Assembly: GCF_014202645.1 (NCBI RefSeq)
Contig: NZ_JACHHG010000012.1
Location: 1-64,000 of the forward strand
Reading direction: 5' to 3'
Source of the DNA: Deinobacterium chartae
Lineage (GTDB): Bacteria > Deinococcota > Deinococci > Deinococcales > Deinococcaceae
DNA length: 64,000 bases
In this document: positions 1-7,884 of the stretch, piece after piece
Layout of the letters: the number at the start of each line of letters is the position of its first letter
Position numbering within the stretch: position 1 is the first letter of the stretch
Notes under the pieces: model-generated
What the model was told of the DNA's origin: nothing
Databases searched by the model: none
The model's input: only the letters and a program-made list of their open reading frames with translations
Made by a program: the position numbers and the translations under genes

Positions 1-120
1 GAGTTCGGTCACGTGCTGTCGGGAGGGATTCTGGAGGAGGAGGTGGCGGTGACGCTCGAGAAACCCGAGCGCAACGACGATCTCCCCGGCATCGGTACCC
101 TCCGGCCGGGCGGCGCTTAA
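1..120 (+). CDS. C-terminal fragment of an unidentified protein
   Basis: Frame 1 is open from the window edge to TAA at 118-120 and gives the last 39 residues of a protein whose start lies outside the window. The tail is acidic and ends in a Gly/Pro-rich stretch (GIGTLRPGGA). The opening residues EFGHVL slightly resemble the FGxV segment of cyclophilin-type prolyl isomerases, but this is too short to decide. Only 15 bases separate it from the next gene on the same strand, so the two may be co-transcribed. Confidence 0.5.
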   Translation, partial: EFGHVLSGGILEEEVAVTLEKPERNDDLPGIGTLRPGGA

Positions 121-135
121 AAACCCGGGGGTCCT

Positions 136-639
136 ATGATCTACACCTTCGAAGAGGCCCTGGCCCAGCCGGCTGTCCGCGTCGGAGAGGAGACCCGCGA
201 TCTGGCGGGTCTTCCCGGTTTCGTGATCGCCTCGGACCTCGAGGAGCGCTTTTACACCTCGAACAACCTGCCCGAGCAACTGAGTGCGTTGTTTTCCGGC
301 ATCAACCCGCGCCGCCTGGACGAAGACGCCCTCGAGGTGGCCTGCGCGCGTGCCCAGGAGCGGGTGCGCGGCGCTACGCTGCTCGAGAACGACATTCAGC
401 TGCTGTACCGCGCGCAGGCCAACGCAGGGCTGCTGGGCGTCCCGGCCTACCTGCGCCGCCCCGGCCGCCTCGAGGCCGAAGAATTCCTGTCCCGCCCGCC
501 GGGGGCCGAGCTGCTGTTTGCCCTCAAGCACCTGTGGGCGCGGGACTGGACCTTTGACGCGGTGCTCGCGCGTCTGGATGCCGGAACGGGCATCGGCCTC
601 GAGGCCGGTCCGGTGCTGGTGCTGCCCGGCCGGGCCTGA
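136..639 (+). CDS. hypothetical protein, 167 aa
   Basis: A 167-residue soluble protein that I do not recognise. It has no signal peptide, membrane segment or obvious catalytic motif. The N-terminal third is acidic, the middle (residues about 55-100) is predicted helical and rich in Glu, Arg and Ala, and the C-terminus ends in a hydrophobic stretch (GPVLVLPGRA). Third-position GC preference matches neighbouring genes, which supports it being real. The ATG at 136 follows a G-rich sequence (GGGGGTCCT) that can serve as a weak ribosome site. Confidence 0.6.
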   Translation: MIYTFEEALAQPAVRVGEETRDLAGLPGFVIASDLEERFYTSNNLPEQLSALFSGINPRRLDEDALEVACARAQERVRGATLLENDIQLLYRAQANAGLLGVPAYLRRPGRLEAEEFLSRPPGAELLFALKHLWARDWTFDAVLARLDAGTGIGLEAGPVLVLPGRA

Positions 640-758
640 TTCCTGTAGGAAAAGCGGACGCTGGCGTAGGCCAAGTGATGCAAGGACACCTGCGGTCCGC
701 TGATTTAGCCTGAATCAGGCCGTGACCTGCGCGGCCCCGTCACCCCAAGGAGGACACC

Positions 759-863
759 ATGCGGAACATCACCTTCAGCCGACCTCTTGGCCTTTCCGCC
801 CGCTTGTCCCCCTGCGGAGTGACCCACGCATGTCCACCCATTCCACACCTGACCCTGCCTTAA
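759..863 (+). CDS. possible small ORF with a strong ribosome site overlapping the acetyltransferase start
   Basis: An ATG at 759 lies five bases after a near-perfect Shine-Dalgarno (AAGGAGG, 748-754). It opens a 34-codon frame ending at TAA 861-863, which overlaps the first 34 bases of the acetyltransferase gene in another frame. The peptide is Arg/Pro/Cys-rich and unrecognised. It could be a coupling peptide, or the leftover start of a frameshifted longer gene. An inverted repeat (GCCTGAATCAGGC, 708-720) sits just upstream. Coding status is uncertain. Confidence 0.3.
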   Translation: MRNITFSRPLGLSARLSPCGVTHACPPIPHLTLP

Positions 864-1795
864 CCCCCCTGCTGGAAACCGCCCTGAGCGCGCTGCCCGC
901 TCCGCTACGCGTCTGGTATTCCCCCTCGGAACTCGTAGCGCAGCTCGGACGCGACCTCAAGCTCGAGCTGTCGCGCCTGAGCGATGACGTGTTCGCCGAG
1001 CGTTTTTGGGCACGTTGCGCCGCGCCGGGCACCACCCCGGACGATTACCGCAACCGCTGGCTCGACCTCGACGGTCTGCGCGTGCTGACCGGCATCCGCT
1101 TCAAGGGACTCGACATGGCCCAGCCGTTCGTGGACGTGGTCGCCAGCACGGCCCCGCTCGAGGCGCCCGACCTGTGGCAAGCACTGGCCGCCCGAATCCG
1201 CAGCGAATACGCGGTGTTCCGGCCGCTGCAGCTGAGGGTCTTTCGGGCGGGCCCTGCGCCGCTCGAACTGGCTCCCGGGCTGCCGGTTGTCGCGCATACC
1301 CGCCTGGTCGCGGGCTTGCTCAGCGCAATGCGCTCGCTGCCCGACCCCGCTCATTTTGCGCGCCTCGAGGCTCACCCCGCCTCGAATCTGAACTTTTACC
1401 CGCGCTACCGGGCAATCTACGACGCCCTCCACGCCGAGAGCCCCGAGCGGCGCGAGTTCGCACGCCCGGAGAGCGAGGAGGACCTGCAAGAAGCCCTCGA
1501 GGACGGCCTGCTGTTCGAGATGCGGATAGAAGGGGTCTGGGCCGGCGTGATGGCCGCGTACCGAGGCGTCGGCCATGGCCTGCGCGGCTTCGTGGTGGGC
1601 GAGATGCTGCTGGATTCCGCCTTCCGGGGCCAGGGACTGGGTCCGGCGGCCCAGCGCTGTTTCGCGCACGCCCTGCCTGCTCGGCCCGGAGACACCGTGT
1701 TCGGGCACATCCACCCGCGTAATGTCGCGGCACTGACCACCGCGCGACGCTGTGGACGCCAGGATCTGGGCGGCGAACTGTTCGTGCGGCTGTGA
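830..1795 (+). CDS. GNAT-family N-acetyltransferase with a long N-terminal region
   Basis: 321 residues from ATG 830, which has GGAG at 816-819 as ribosome site. Residues from about 210 to the end form a GNAT-like fold. Visible parts are an acidic beta strand region, the acetyl-CoA pyrophosphate-binding loop RGQGLG near residue 268, and the typical ending in which HPRN(V)AA is followed by a helix and a final strand (GGELFVRL). The first 200 residues are unrecognised and may be a second, degenerate acyltransferase fold. The acceptor is unknown. An in-frame reading continues upstream to 722, but ATG 830 has the better context. Confidence 0.7.
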   Translation: MSTHSTPDPALTPLLETALSALPAPLRVWYSPSELVAQLGRDLKLELSRLSDDVFAERFWARCAAPGTTPDDYRNRWLDLDGLRVLTGIRFKGLDMAQPFVDVVASTAPLEAPDLWQALAARIRSEYAVFRPLQLRVFRAGPAPLELAPGLPVVAHTRLVAGLLSAMRSLPDPAHFARLEAHPASNLNFYPRYRAIYDALHAESPERREFARPESEEDLQEALEDGLLFEMRIEGVWAGVMAAYRGVGHGLRGFVVGEMLLDSAFRGQGLGPAAQRCFAHALPARPGDTVFGHIHPRNVAALTTARRCGRQDLGGELFVRL

Positions 1796-1869
1796 TCGGT
1801 GCGAAGTGCTGTGGCGCTGACGAAGATCATGTTAGGCTGGAGCAAATCTCAGTTCGATGGAGGTGCGCT

Positions 1870-2508
1870 GTGAGGCTGGATCCGAAACAGACGGCGCTGG
1901 TGCTGATCGAGTACCAGAATGACTTCACCACCGAGGGGGGCGCCTTGCACGGCGCGGTCCGGGCGTCCATGGAGTCCACCGGGATGCTCGCCCATACGGT
2001 CGCGCTGGTCGAGCAGGCCCGCCGCTTGGGGGTGCGCGTGCTGCACGCCCCCATTTCGTTCGCCCCCGGTTACCACGAGATCTCGCGCACCCCCTACGGC
2101 ATCCTCAAGGGCGTGGTGGACAACAACGCCTTCGTGAAGGGAAGCTGGGGAGCCCAGATCGTAGACGACCTGGCACCGCACGAAGAGGACATCATCATCG
2201 AGGGCAAGCGTGGGCTGGACACCTTCGCGTCCACCAACCTTGACTTCGTGCTGCGCAGCCTGGGGGTACAAAACATCGCCCTGGCCGGTTTCCTGACCAA
2301 CTGCTGCGTGGAATCCACCATGCGCAGCGGTTACGAGCGCGGCTACAACGTCGTGACCCTGACCGACTGCGTGGCCGCCACCTCCGAGGAGGAGCAGCGC
2401 GTTGCCATCGAGAAGGACTACCCGATGTTCTCGCATCCGATGCGCTCGGTCGAGTTCCTCGAGGCCGCCCGCAGCGGCCAGGAAGTGGAAGCCAGCCGAG
2501 GCTACTGA
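1870..2508 (+). CDS. isochorismatase-family cysteine hydrolase
   Basis: 212 residues from GTG 1870, preceded by GGAGG at 1859-1863. The family triad is visible: Asp in IEYQNDF near residue 18, Lys in EGKRGLDTF, and the nucleophilic Cys in FLTNCCVESTMR with the usual cis-peptide region before it. Family members hydrolyse isochorismate, nicotinamide, ureidoacrylate or related amides; the substrate cannot be told from sequence. The gene is followed at once by a rho-independent terminator, so it is probably transcribed alone or with the upstream acetyltransferase. Confidence 0.85.
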   Translation: MRLDPKQTALVLIEYQNDFTTEGGALHGAVRASMESTGMLAHTVALVEQARRLGVRVLHAPISFAPGYHEISRTPYGILKGVVDNNAFVKGSWGAQIVDDLAPHEEDIIIEGKRGLDTFASTNLDFVLRSLGVQNIALAGFLTNCCVESTMRSGYERGYNVVTLTDCVAATSEEEQRVAIEKDYPMFSHPMRSVEFLEAARSGQEVEASRGY

Positions 2509-2523
2509 TTCATTCGAAATGTA

Positions 2524-2550
2524 CCCCGCTCGAAAGAGCGGGGCGTTTTG
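2524..2550. terminator. intrinsic terminator
   Basis: Perfect 8-bp stem CCCCGCTC/GAGCGGGG around a GAAA tetraloop, followed by CGTTTTG. It ends transcription of the cysteine hydrolase and lies just past the decayed SMR gene on the opposite strand, so it may act in both directions. Confidence 0.9.
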
Positions 2551-2567
2551 TTGCGGCGCTCGGGTGG

Positions 2568-2824
2568 TCAGTGCGGGTTTTGGCTGATCCTGTTCAAGAT
2601 CACCACGCTGCCGATCATGGCCGCGATGGCCGTGCCCGTAGCGCCGTGAACGATTCGCGGAACACCGGTACGCTGACCAGGGCGGTGAGGGCGCTTCCTG
2701 CCCCGGCCCAGATGGCCTGCACGGTGCTGGGCGGCAGGCGCTTGATGGCCATGCCCAACAGGTAAAAAGTGGTGCCTGTCGGTTCACCGATGATCGCTCC
2801 GGCAAGCCGCAGTCAGCCGTTCAT
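2568..2824 (-). pseudogene. decayed SMR-family (EmrE/SugE-like) small multidrug transporter
   Basis: Reading down the minus strand from ATG 2824 gives Met-Asn-Gly and then TGA at codon 4 (2813-2815), where SMR proteins usually have Trp. After that stop the frame encodes a recognisable SMR protein: GTTFYLLGMAIKRLPPS, then QAIWAGAGSALTALV. A one-base frame change near 2640 moves the final helix (AAMIGSVVILNR) to another frame, ending at TGA 2568-2570. Full length would be about 85 residues with four helices. The start overlaps the TetR stop as ATGA, a classic repressor-pump operon. With a nonsense codon and a frameshift it cannot make a normal protein. Confidence 0.8.
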
Positions 2825-3377
2825 GCGTGCCCTCCGGCCAGCTCGAGCAGCCGGGATATCACCCGGTTTCGCAGTTCTGGGGTAGAGGCGGCTAAGCCCA
2901 GCAGTTCGGCCTGCCACAGACCGTCGGCGGCCATACGGATCAAGGTGGCCGCTCCGGTAGGCAGGCCGTGGGCCTCGAGGCACGCCTGCCACCGGGCGTG
3001 GTGCGGTTGGACCAGCGCCAGCAGGCTGGGTTCCTGGGCCATCGCGACCATCACGGCGATCCCTGCCTCGCCTGCGGACTGAGCGTTTTCCCGGGCGCAA
3101 ACGAGGCGCGCAGGTCGGCACGGGTCCACGCGCCGGGGCCGTTTTCCTGCTCGAGGATGGTGTAGGTGCGCTGTTTTAAGTTGTGCAGCCGCTGGGTGAT
3201 CATTCCCTCGACGAGCGCGCTTGCTGCGTGAAAGGGTAGAGCAGGTCGCCCTTGGAGACGCCGGCTGCGCGCCACCGCCTCGGGGGTCAAGGCAGGCAGC
3301 CCCTGTTGCAAGATCACGCGTTGCGCGGCCTGGAGCAGAGCGGGATGCGCACTGGGATCGGATGTGGGTCGGGTCAC
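2821..3377 (-). pseudogene. decayed TetR-family repressor
   Basis: The minus strand from GTG 3377 encodes a TetR-type N-terminus (HPALLQAAQRVILQQGLPAL, then TPEAVAR). The frame then shifts: the recognition-helix region AGVSKGDLLYPF is in a second frame (around 3235-3275), LVEGMITQRLHN is back in the first, and the C-terminal ligand-binding part (GIAVMVAMAQEP to RLLELAGGHA) is again in another frame. At least three frame changes are needed to rebuild one protein of roughly 185 residues. It presumably regulated the adjacent SMR pump, which is also broken. Confidence 0.8.
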
Positions 3378-3983
3378 GCTGCAGAGGTGCAGGGACGGAC
3401 GTTGATTTCCGTGCGCAGTGCAGGAGCCGGAGTTCGTGAGCCGTCTGGGCAGTGAGGGCCAGGGCCGCCACGAAAACAGCTCCAAGGTGACCGCGTACCT
3501 CGAGGGTGGTGCCGGGCTGCATGCGGTGTGGTCCGAATCACTTCGTGTCCGTCGGTCTCAAATTCGAAGGACGCGGCTGCTTGACGAGGTTCGCAAAACA
3601 ATTGAATCGGGCGGATGGCAGAATTGGGATGTCTTCGGATGGGTGCTAGCGGATGACCGAACTAAAAATGTGATGTTTTAAACTAAAAGCATCTGCTATA
3701 TATTTAATAGCCTGTTTAATGAAATGAAGGGGTGGAAAAATTTATATCTGCACACCTCGAGGATTGGTCGAGGTCGCTAGTGTGAACCCGTGGTCCACAA
3801 GATGCCAGGGGTTGTGGCCACGGCCCCTGGCCCCTGCTCCGATCCTCGAGGGTGCCTTTTGGCTGGATCGGTTCGGGTTATACCCTCGCCCGCACAGGTG
3901 GCCGCGTGTGGTGAGCACCCGAGGCTGTGTCGCTTCCCTGTGCCTTTCCGGATTCCACCCGAATCCGACTCAGGAGGTAGACC
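3378..3983. other. gene-free interval upstream of the repeat-bearing phosphoesterase
   Basis: About 600 bases with no convincing gene. 3400-3650 has normal GC but only short, unconvincing frames. 3660-3760 is clearly AT-rich (runs such as TATATATTTAATAG). 3780-3960 contains the probable promoter region of the following lipoprotein gene. A frame at 3418-3681 (+) ending in NWDVFGWVLADDR looks vaguely protein-like and could be a remnant. Confidence 0.5.
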
Positions 3984-5108
3984 ATGAAGTTCGAAACGCT
4001 CCTTGGCCGTCGCCACTTCGCCCTTGCTGCCTTGACCCTGGCATGCCTGGTTTCTGCTTGCAATGAAAATCGACCTGGGACGACGACCGGTGGCACGACC
4101 GGAGATACAACGGGTGGCACGACCGGAGATACAACGGGTGGCACGACCGGAGATACGACCGGTGGCACGACCGGTGGCGATGTTCAGCCGGTCCCGCCGG
4201 ATAAGAATTTATTGGTGGCTTTTGTCGGAGATTTTGGTACGGGGAACAACCCCATGGAGGTCTACCGGCTGATCCGCCAAGAAGGTGCGGACTTCGCGAT
4301 TTTTCTGGGTGACTACGACTACAAGCACAACCCCAAACTCTGGGTTCGTGAGGTGGAACGGGGGCTAGGAGCCGACTTTCCCATATTCGGCGTGGTGGGC
4401 AACCATGACACCCGGAAGTGGAGCAGCTATCAGGCTTACTTTGAGCGGCGGCTGGACAAGATCGCCGGAGCGAACTGTCAGGGAGACCTGGGCGTGGACT
4501 CGACCTGCACTTACCGCGGGCTCCACTTCATCCTGTCAGGAATCGGGGTCACGGGCAGCCGCTCCCGACACGAGCGTTCCATCACTGCCGCTCTGGATAA
4601 AGATGCGGATACCCATTTGTGGAACTTGTGTATCTGGCATGCCAACCAGCGTGATTTCCAGGCGGGTGATAAACGGGACCAGGTGGGCTGGAGGGCATTC
4701 CAGCAGTGCCAGGAAGCCGGAGCGCCGGTCTTTATGGCCCACGAACACTCGTATTCGCGCACCCGCGTCATGACCGACATCGGGAACGCGCGGGCCGGTC
4801 ATGGGGCCGTGGGAGAGCCTGATGCCCTCGAGATCGGACCGGGGCGGACATTTACGGTAGTTTCGGGACTGGGAGGCAAGTCGATTCGTGATTACGAGGA
4901 GAGCTTGCACGATGACGATACCTGGTGGGCCACGCTGTACACCGGTAACTACTACCGCCGTAACGGCGAAGAAGTTCAGAAATTTAAGCCGCGGTACGGT
5001 GCCCTGTTTGTCCGGTTCAACGTGGACGGCGATGCCAAACAGGCCCAGGGGTACTTTAAAAACGTTCGGGGAGAAGTGATCGATACCTTCGAGATCGCCC
5101 ATCAGTGA
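3984..5108 (+). CDS. calcineurin-like metallophosphoesterase lipoprotein with a Thr/Gly repeat linker
   Basis: 374 residues; ATG 3984 follows CAGGAGG. The N-terminus is a lipoprotein signal (basic start, hydrophobic core, LVSAC with Cys 26), so the protein should be anchored on the outer side of the membrane. A Gly/Thr/Asp linker of 8-residue units (GGTTGDTT) follows at about residues 36-65. The catalytic domain has the metallophosphatase metal ligands in order: VGDFG, LGDYDY, VGNHD, then WHAN and a final HEHSYSR. It resembles secreted purple-acid-phosphatase-like enzymes; the substrate is unknown. It stands alone, with its own terminator-like hairpin downstream. Confidence 0.85.
   Translation: MKFETLLGRRHFALAALTLACLVSACNENRPGTTTGGTTGDTTGGTTGDTTGGTTGDTTGGTTGGDVQPVPPDKNLLVAFVGDFGTGNNPMEVYRLIRQEGADFAIFLGDYDYKHNPKLWVREVERGLGADFPIFGVVGNHDTRKWSSYQAYFERRLDKIAGANCQGDLGVDSTCTYRGLHFILSGIGVTGSRSRHERSITAALDKDADTHLWNLCIWHANQRDFQAGDKRDQVGWRAFQQCQEAGAPVFMAHEHSYSRTRVMTDIGNARAGHGAVGEPDALEIGPGRTFTVVSGLGGKSIRDYEESLHDDDTWWATLYTGNYYRRNGEEVQKFKPRYGALFVRFNVDGDAKQAQGYFKNVRGEVIDTFEIAHQ
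4089..4172 (+). repeat. 24-bp in-frame tandem repeat, about 3.5 copies
   Basis: Three near-identical 24-base units starting at 4089, 4113 and 4137 plus a half unit encode GGTTGDTT repeats in the linker of the lipoprotein phosphoesterase. Copies 1 and 2 are identical; copy 3 differs only at its end (ACGACC for ACAACG). Near-identity at the DNA level suggests recent expansion or slippage. Confidence 0.95.
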
Positions 5109-6685
5109 TCCGTGCAGATGGTCTGCCGGTGGTAGGTATAGCCTGTATCTGTGAGGCCTGCTGGCAGCTCTCGGCATGGGTTGGGGTAGTGCGATAGGGC
5201 GCGAGGCCGGAGTAGCGTTTCTCTATGCGGGGGTTTTGGGGACCTCTGGGTAGAGAAACGTTATTTTTATGCGCTGCTAGGTTGTAGTTGCAGATGAGCA
5301 CCTCACAAAAACGCACCAGTTTAGGAAGTTTCTGCACTTTTTAGAAGGGTTTCTATGTATTTGATGCATAGATATACATACATGTGAATGGAATGTGACA
5401 CTTTGTTGGACGCTTGAACGGGGGTTCTGGTCGTCGAGGAAGCTGGGGTTGCTGGGAGAAACTCGCGGGGTGCAAGCGGTTTTTTGCAGGTGACCAGCCC
5501 TCTTTAAAACCGAGAAAAGCCTCAGGAGTTTCGGTGGGGCGTGTTTTTCTGCTCGCTCCCAACGGGAATTTTGCTCAACCGTTGAAGCCCGCTTGCATTC
5601 GGACATTCTGTTTCGGGCAGGCAGAGCCTCACGAGAAACAGGATGCTGCATCTGTCTATGCTTTTGCAACGATCTGTTAACTTGTTCACGTAATGGCAGA
5701 GGCGAAAAAATTCAGATGTGAGAGCAGGTGATTTTCGGAGATGATGATTAAACAGGCTTAACCTATTATTAAGGTTGATTTATTTTTAAGCTCTTCGGTC
5801 CGATAATATGTTGTTCGTGGTCGTTGAAACCCAGTGTTGACCATAAAATCTTTCGGGGGTGTACTAAAAAGGCCAAGAAGGGTTCTGCAATCCATCAGTA
5901 TCTTGCCATCTTGCTTTGAACACTTATGCTGCTTAAGTTTCCCCATGCCGCGTTGGAATAGGTCGCCCTCAGGCCCAAAGGGCAAGGGTGGCCAGAATAC
6001 AGAAGCGGAGCCGCAACTTTCGGAGTACTGCAGGGGTGCGTCCCATAAAGCAGCGCTGTTTCCGGGAGCCCACCACGCGAGGTTACCCTCCTGAACGCGG
6101 CCAGCCTGACCGGGACAGTTGCATGTCTCGTGCCACCCACCGGCTAAACCGGTTAACAGCACCAAGTTTGGGCAAGTTACCCGGGTGCTCAAATCCCGCC
6201 ACGTCGATCCCAAAGAGCTGCAGAGTCCGTGCAGTACGACGGATCACGCCTGGATTCGCAACGAGCGCACGTCGCTGCCTTACGGGTCAGCATCTGTAAC
6301 CGGTGCTGAGGCAGACACGACTGCCCTGGCAGGCATCAGCCGAAGGAACAGCACCCCACGTGCGCTGGATTGCTTCCGTTCGCCCCCAACAGTTTTCCGT
6401 TCTCTGCCGTGTTCGTACCGCACGGACCGGGTCCCGCATACCCCAAGGCAATCAACAGTCCGCTCCGGATAAGCCCTGGTTCCCAAGTTTGCTCCATCCG
6501 CTTAAGGCGCTTGGCCCAGAGGTCGTTAACTGCACAGCAAACTTTTCGCGTTGCGAAGCTCCTGTGCGGAGTGTGACCGGTCACAAGACACCTAACCGCT
6601 GCCCTGCAATGTTGCAGAACGCCGGGCAATCCGTCCCTGAGTGCCTGCCGATGTCAGGTGCGCGAACAACCGAGGAGTTTGTTTG
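5109..6685. other. long gene-free, partly AT-rich interval
   Basis: About 1.58 kb between two lipoprotein genes with no frame I would call a gene. It contains the hairpin at 5216-5260, an AT-rich block (5690-5850), scattered inverted repeats (for example CTGTTTC...GAAACAG, 5608-5641) and, at its end, the ribosome site of the next gene. Codon patterns typical of this genome are absent, and CCTCGAGG is nearly absent too. It may be an old insertion or the remains of deleted genes. Confidence 0.55.
5216..5270 (+). terminator. probable terminator of the lipoprotein phosphoesterase
   Basis: Perfect 10-bp inverted repeat CGTTTCTCTA (5216-5225) and TAGAGAAACG (5251-5260) with a 25-base loop, followed directly by TTATTTTTAT. 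The large loop makes it less certain than the other terminators here. Confidence 0.55.
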
Positions 6686-7822
6686 ATGAACGTTTCACCG
6701 CTGCTGGTCAAGTTGGGCCTGTGCCTCTCCGTTCTCTCCGCTGGATGCGCTCAGGTTCCCAACGGGCTTAACAACGCTCCCATCCACGCTCCCGAAGCCC
6801 TCGAGGCCGCAGAAACAGAAATTGTACAACCGCTGTCCGTCGCCTCCGAGGGCGAACTCAACGCCTCGGCGGCGGGCTACGACATGATCGACGTGACGAT
6901 TCCGGCCGAGCTGCACGCGCAGAAACTGCCGATCCCGGCCAAACTCGCGCGTCCCAAGGGAGCCAGTCCCAACCAGCCGCGCGCTACCGTGATGGTCCTG
7001 CACGGCTCGGGCGGACTGTTCAAGACCCCGGACAAGAAGGACCGTAAGCCCGGAAATCCGGTGTGCAAGTCCGAGATGTCCTCGCAGTTCGTGAACTGGA
7101 CCGCACAGCTGACCTCCATGGGCTACAACGTGCTGCTGCCCTCGAGCTACTCAGCGCGCGGTTTCTGCGACAAGCACGACGACACCAAACGCATGCCCAA
7201 ATCCTTCGATACGGACGAAGAGCAGGTGCTGGGACGACTGTACGACGTGGACGCCTCGTCGCGTTACCTGTGCGGCCTGTCGGACGTGGACTGCAACGAA
7301 CTGGGCCTGCTCGGCTGGTCGCAGGGCGGCACCGCGACGATGGTGGCTCTGCACTGGCAGATGGACCGCGCTATCGAAGCCTTCCGCAAAGAACACCGCA
7401 AGGACATCGACTTTGAGATCGTGGGCCTCAAGCCCGGTCGCCCGAAGTTCAAGCTGGGTGTCGCCTACTACCCCGGCTGCGGCTTCGACGGGTTCCTGAC
7501 GCTGTCGACCAGGTCCAAGACCCCGGCCGAGGACAAGTACTTCCCGACCGCGCCGCTCACCGTTTTGCACGGCACCAAAGACAGCCTGCTCGAGCGCTGC
7601 AGCACCGAGTACGCCAGAGGCGAGCGTGAGACGCAGATCGAACAGGTGGCCGCCTACCTCAAGGTCCCCAACCCCTACGAGATCACCGTCTTCAAGGGTG
7701 CTGGCCACGGCTTCGATGGCTCGGACAGCAAGGGCAGCAAGGGCAGCGCCTCGTCCGACAAGACCGCCAGCCGCGAGGCGCGTAAGATCGCGGTGGCCAA
7801 GTTCACCGAGTACCTGAAGTAA
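6686..7822 (+). CDS. dienelactone-hydrolase-like secreted lipoprotein
   Basis: 378 residues from ATG 6686 (CGAGGAG upstream). The N-terminus is a lipoprotein signal with lipobox LSAGC and Cys 21. The body is an alpha/beta hydrolase: oxyanion region MVLHGSGG, nucleophile elbow GWSQGG, acidic residue in LHGTKDS and catalytic His in GAGHGFDG, as in dienelactone hydrolases. Several extra cysteines (FCDKHD, YLCGLSDVDC, YPGCGFDG) could form disulfides, which suits an exported enzyme. The tail is Ser/Lys/Gly-rich. It is isolated between a gene-free region and a convergent gene. Confidence 0.85.
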   Translation: MNVSPLLVKLGLCLSVLSAGCAQVPNGLNNAPIHAPEALEAAETEIVQPLSVASEGELNASAAGYDMIDVTIPAELHAQKLPIPAKLARPKGASPNQPRATVMVLHGSGGLFKTPDKKDRKPGNPVCKSEMSSQFVNWTAQLTSMGYNVLLPSSYSARGFCDKHDDTKRMPKSFDTDEEQVLGRLYDVDASSRYLCGLSDVDCNELGLLGWSQGGTATMVALHWQMDRAIEAFRKEHRKDIDFEIVGLKPGRPKFKLGVAYYPGCGFDGFLTLSTRSKTPAEDKYFPTAPLTVLHGTKDSLLERCSTEYARGERETQIEQVAAYLKVPNPYEITVFKGAGHGFDGSDSKGSKGSASSDKTASREARKIAVAKFTEYLK

Positions 7823-7829
7823 ACCCCCT

Positions 7830-7874
7830 CATCCAGCTGCGCCCCGCTGAGATACAGCGGGGCGCAGCTGGATG
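7830..7874. terminator. 20-bp perfect hairpin between convergent genes
   Basis: Left arm 7830-7849, loop AGATA, right arm 7855-7874; all 20 base pairs match (arms begin CATCCAGCTG). There is no T-run on either side, so it is probably a bidirectional terminator or transcript-end stabiliser serving both flanking genes. Confidence 0.75.
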
Positions 7875-7884
7875 GCTGTCGGCT

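Noticed and set aside
64-135. First partial gene as a cyclophilin
   Set aside because: The only hint is an FGxV-like segment in 39 residues; not enough to name a family.
3418-3681. Plus-strand 87-codon frame ending in a Trp/Asp-rich tail
   Set aside because: The C-terminal third looks slightly protein-like, but the N-terminal part does not and there is no start signal; kept only as a possible remnant.
4089-4172. Short regular repeats considered as a CRISPR array
   Set aside because: The repeats are contiguous, have no spacers and encode an in-frame linker.
5758-6213. Minus-strand 151-codon frame in the gene-free stretch
   Set aside because: Unusual composition (many Trp, Cys, Pro), no ribosome site and no family resemblance.
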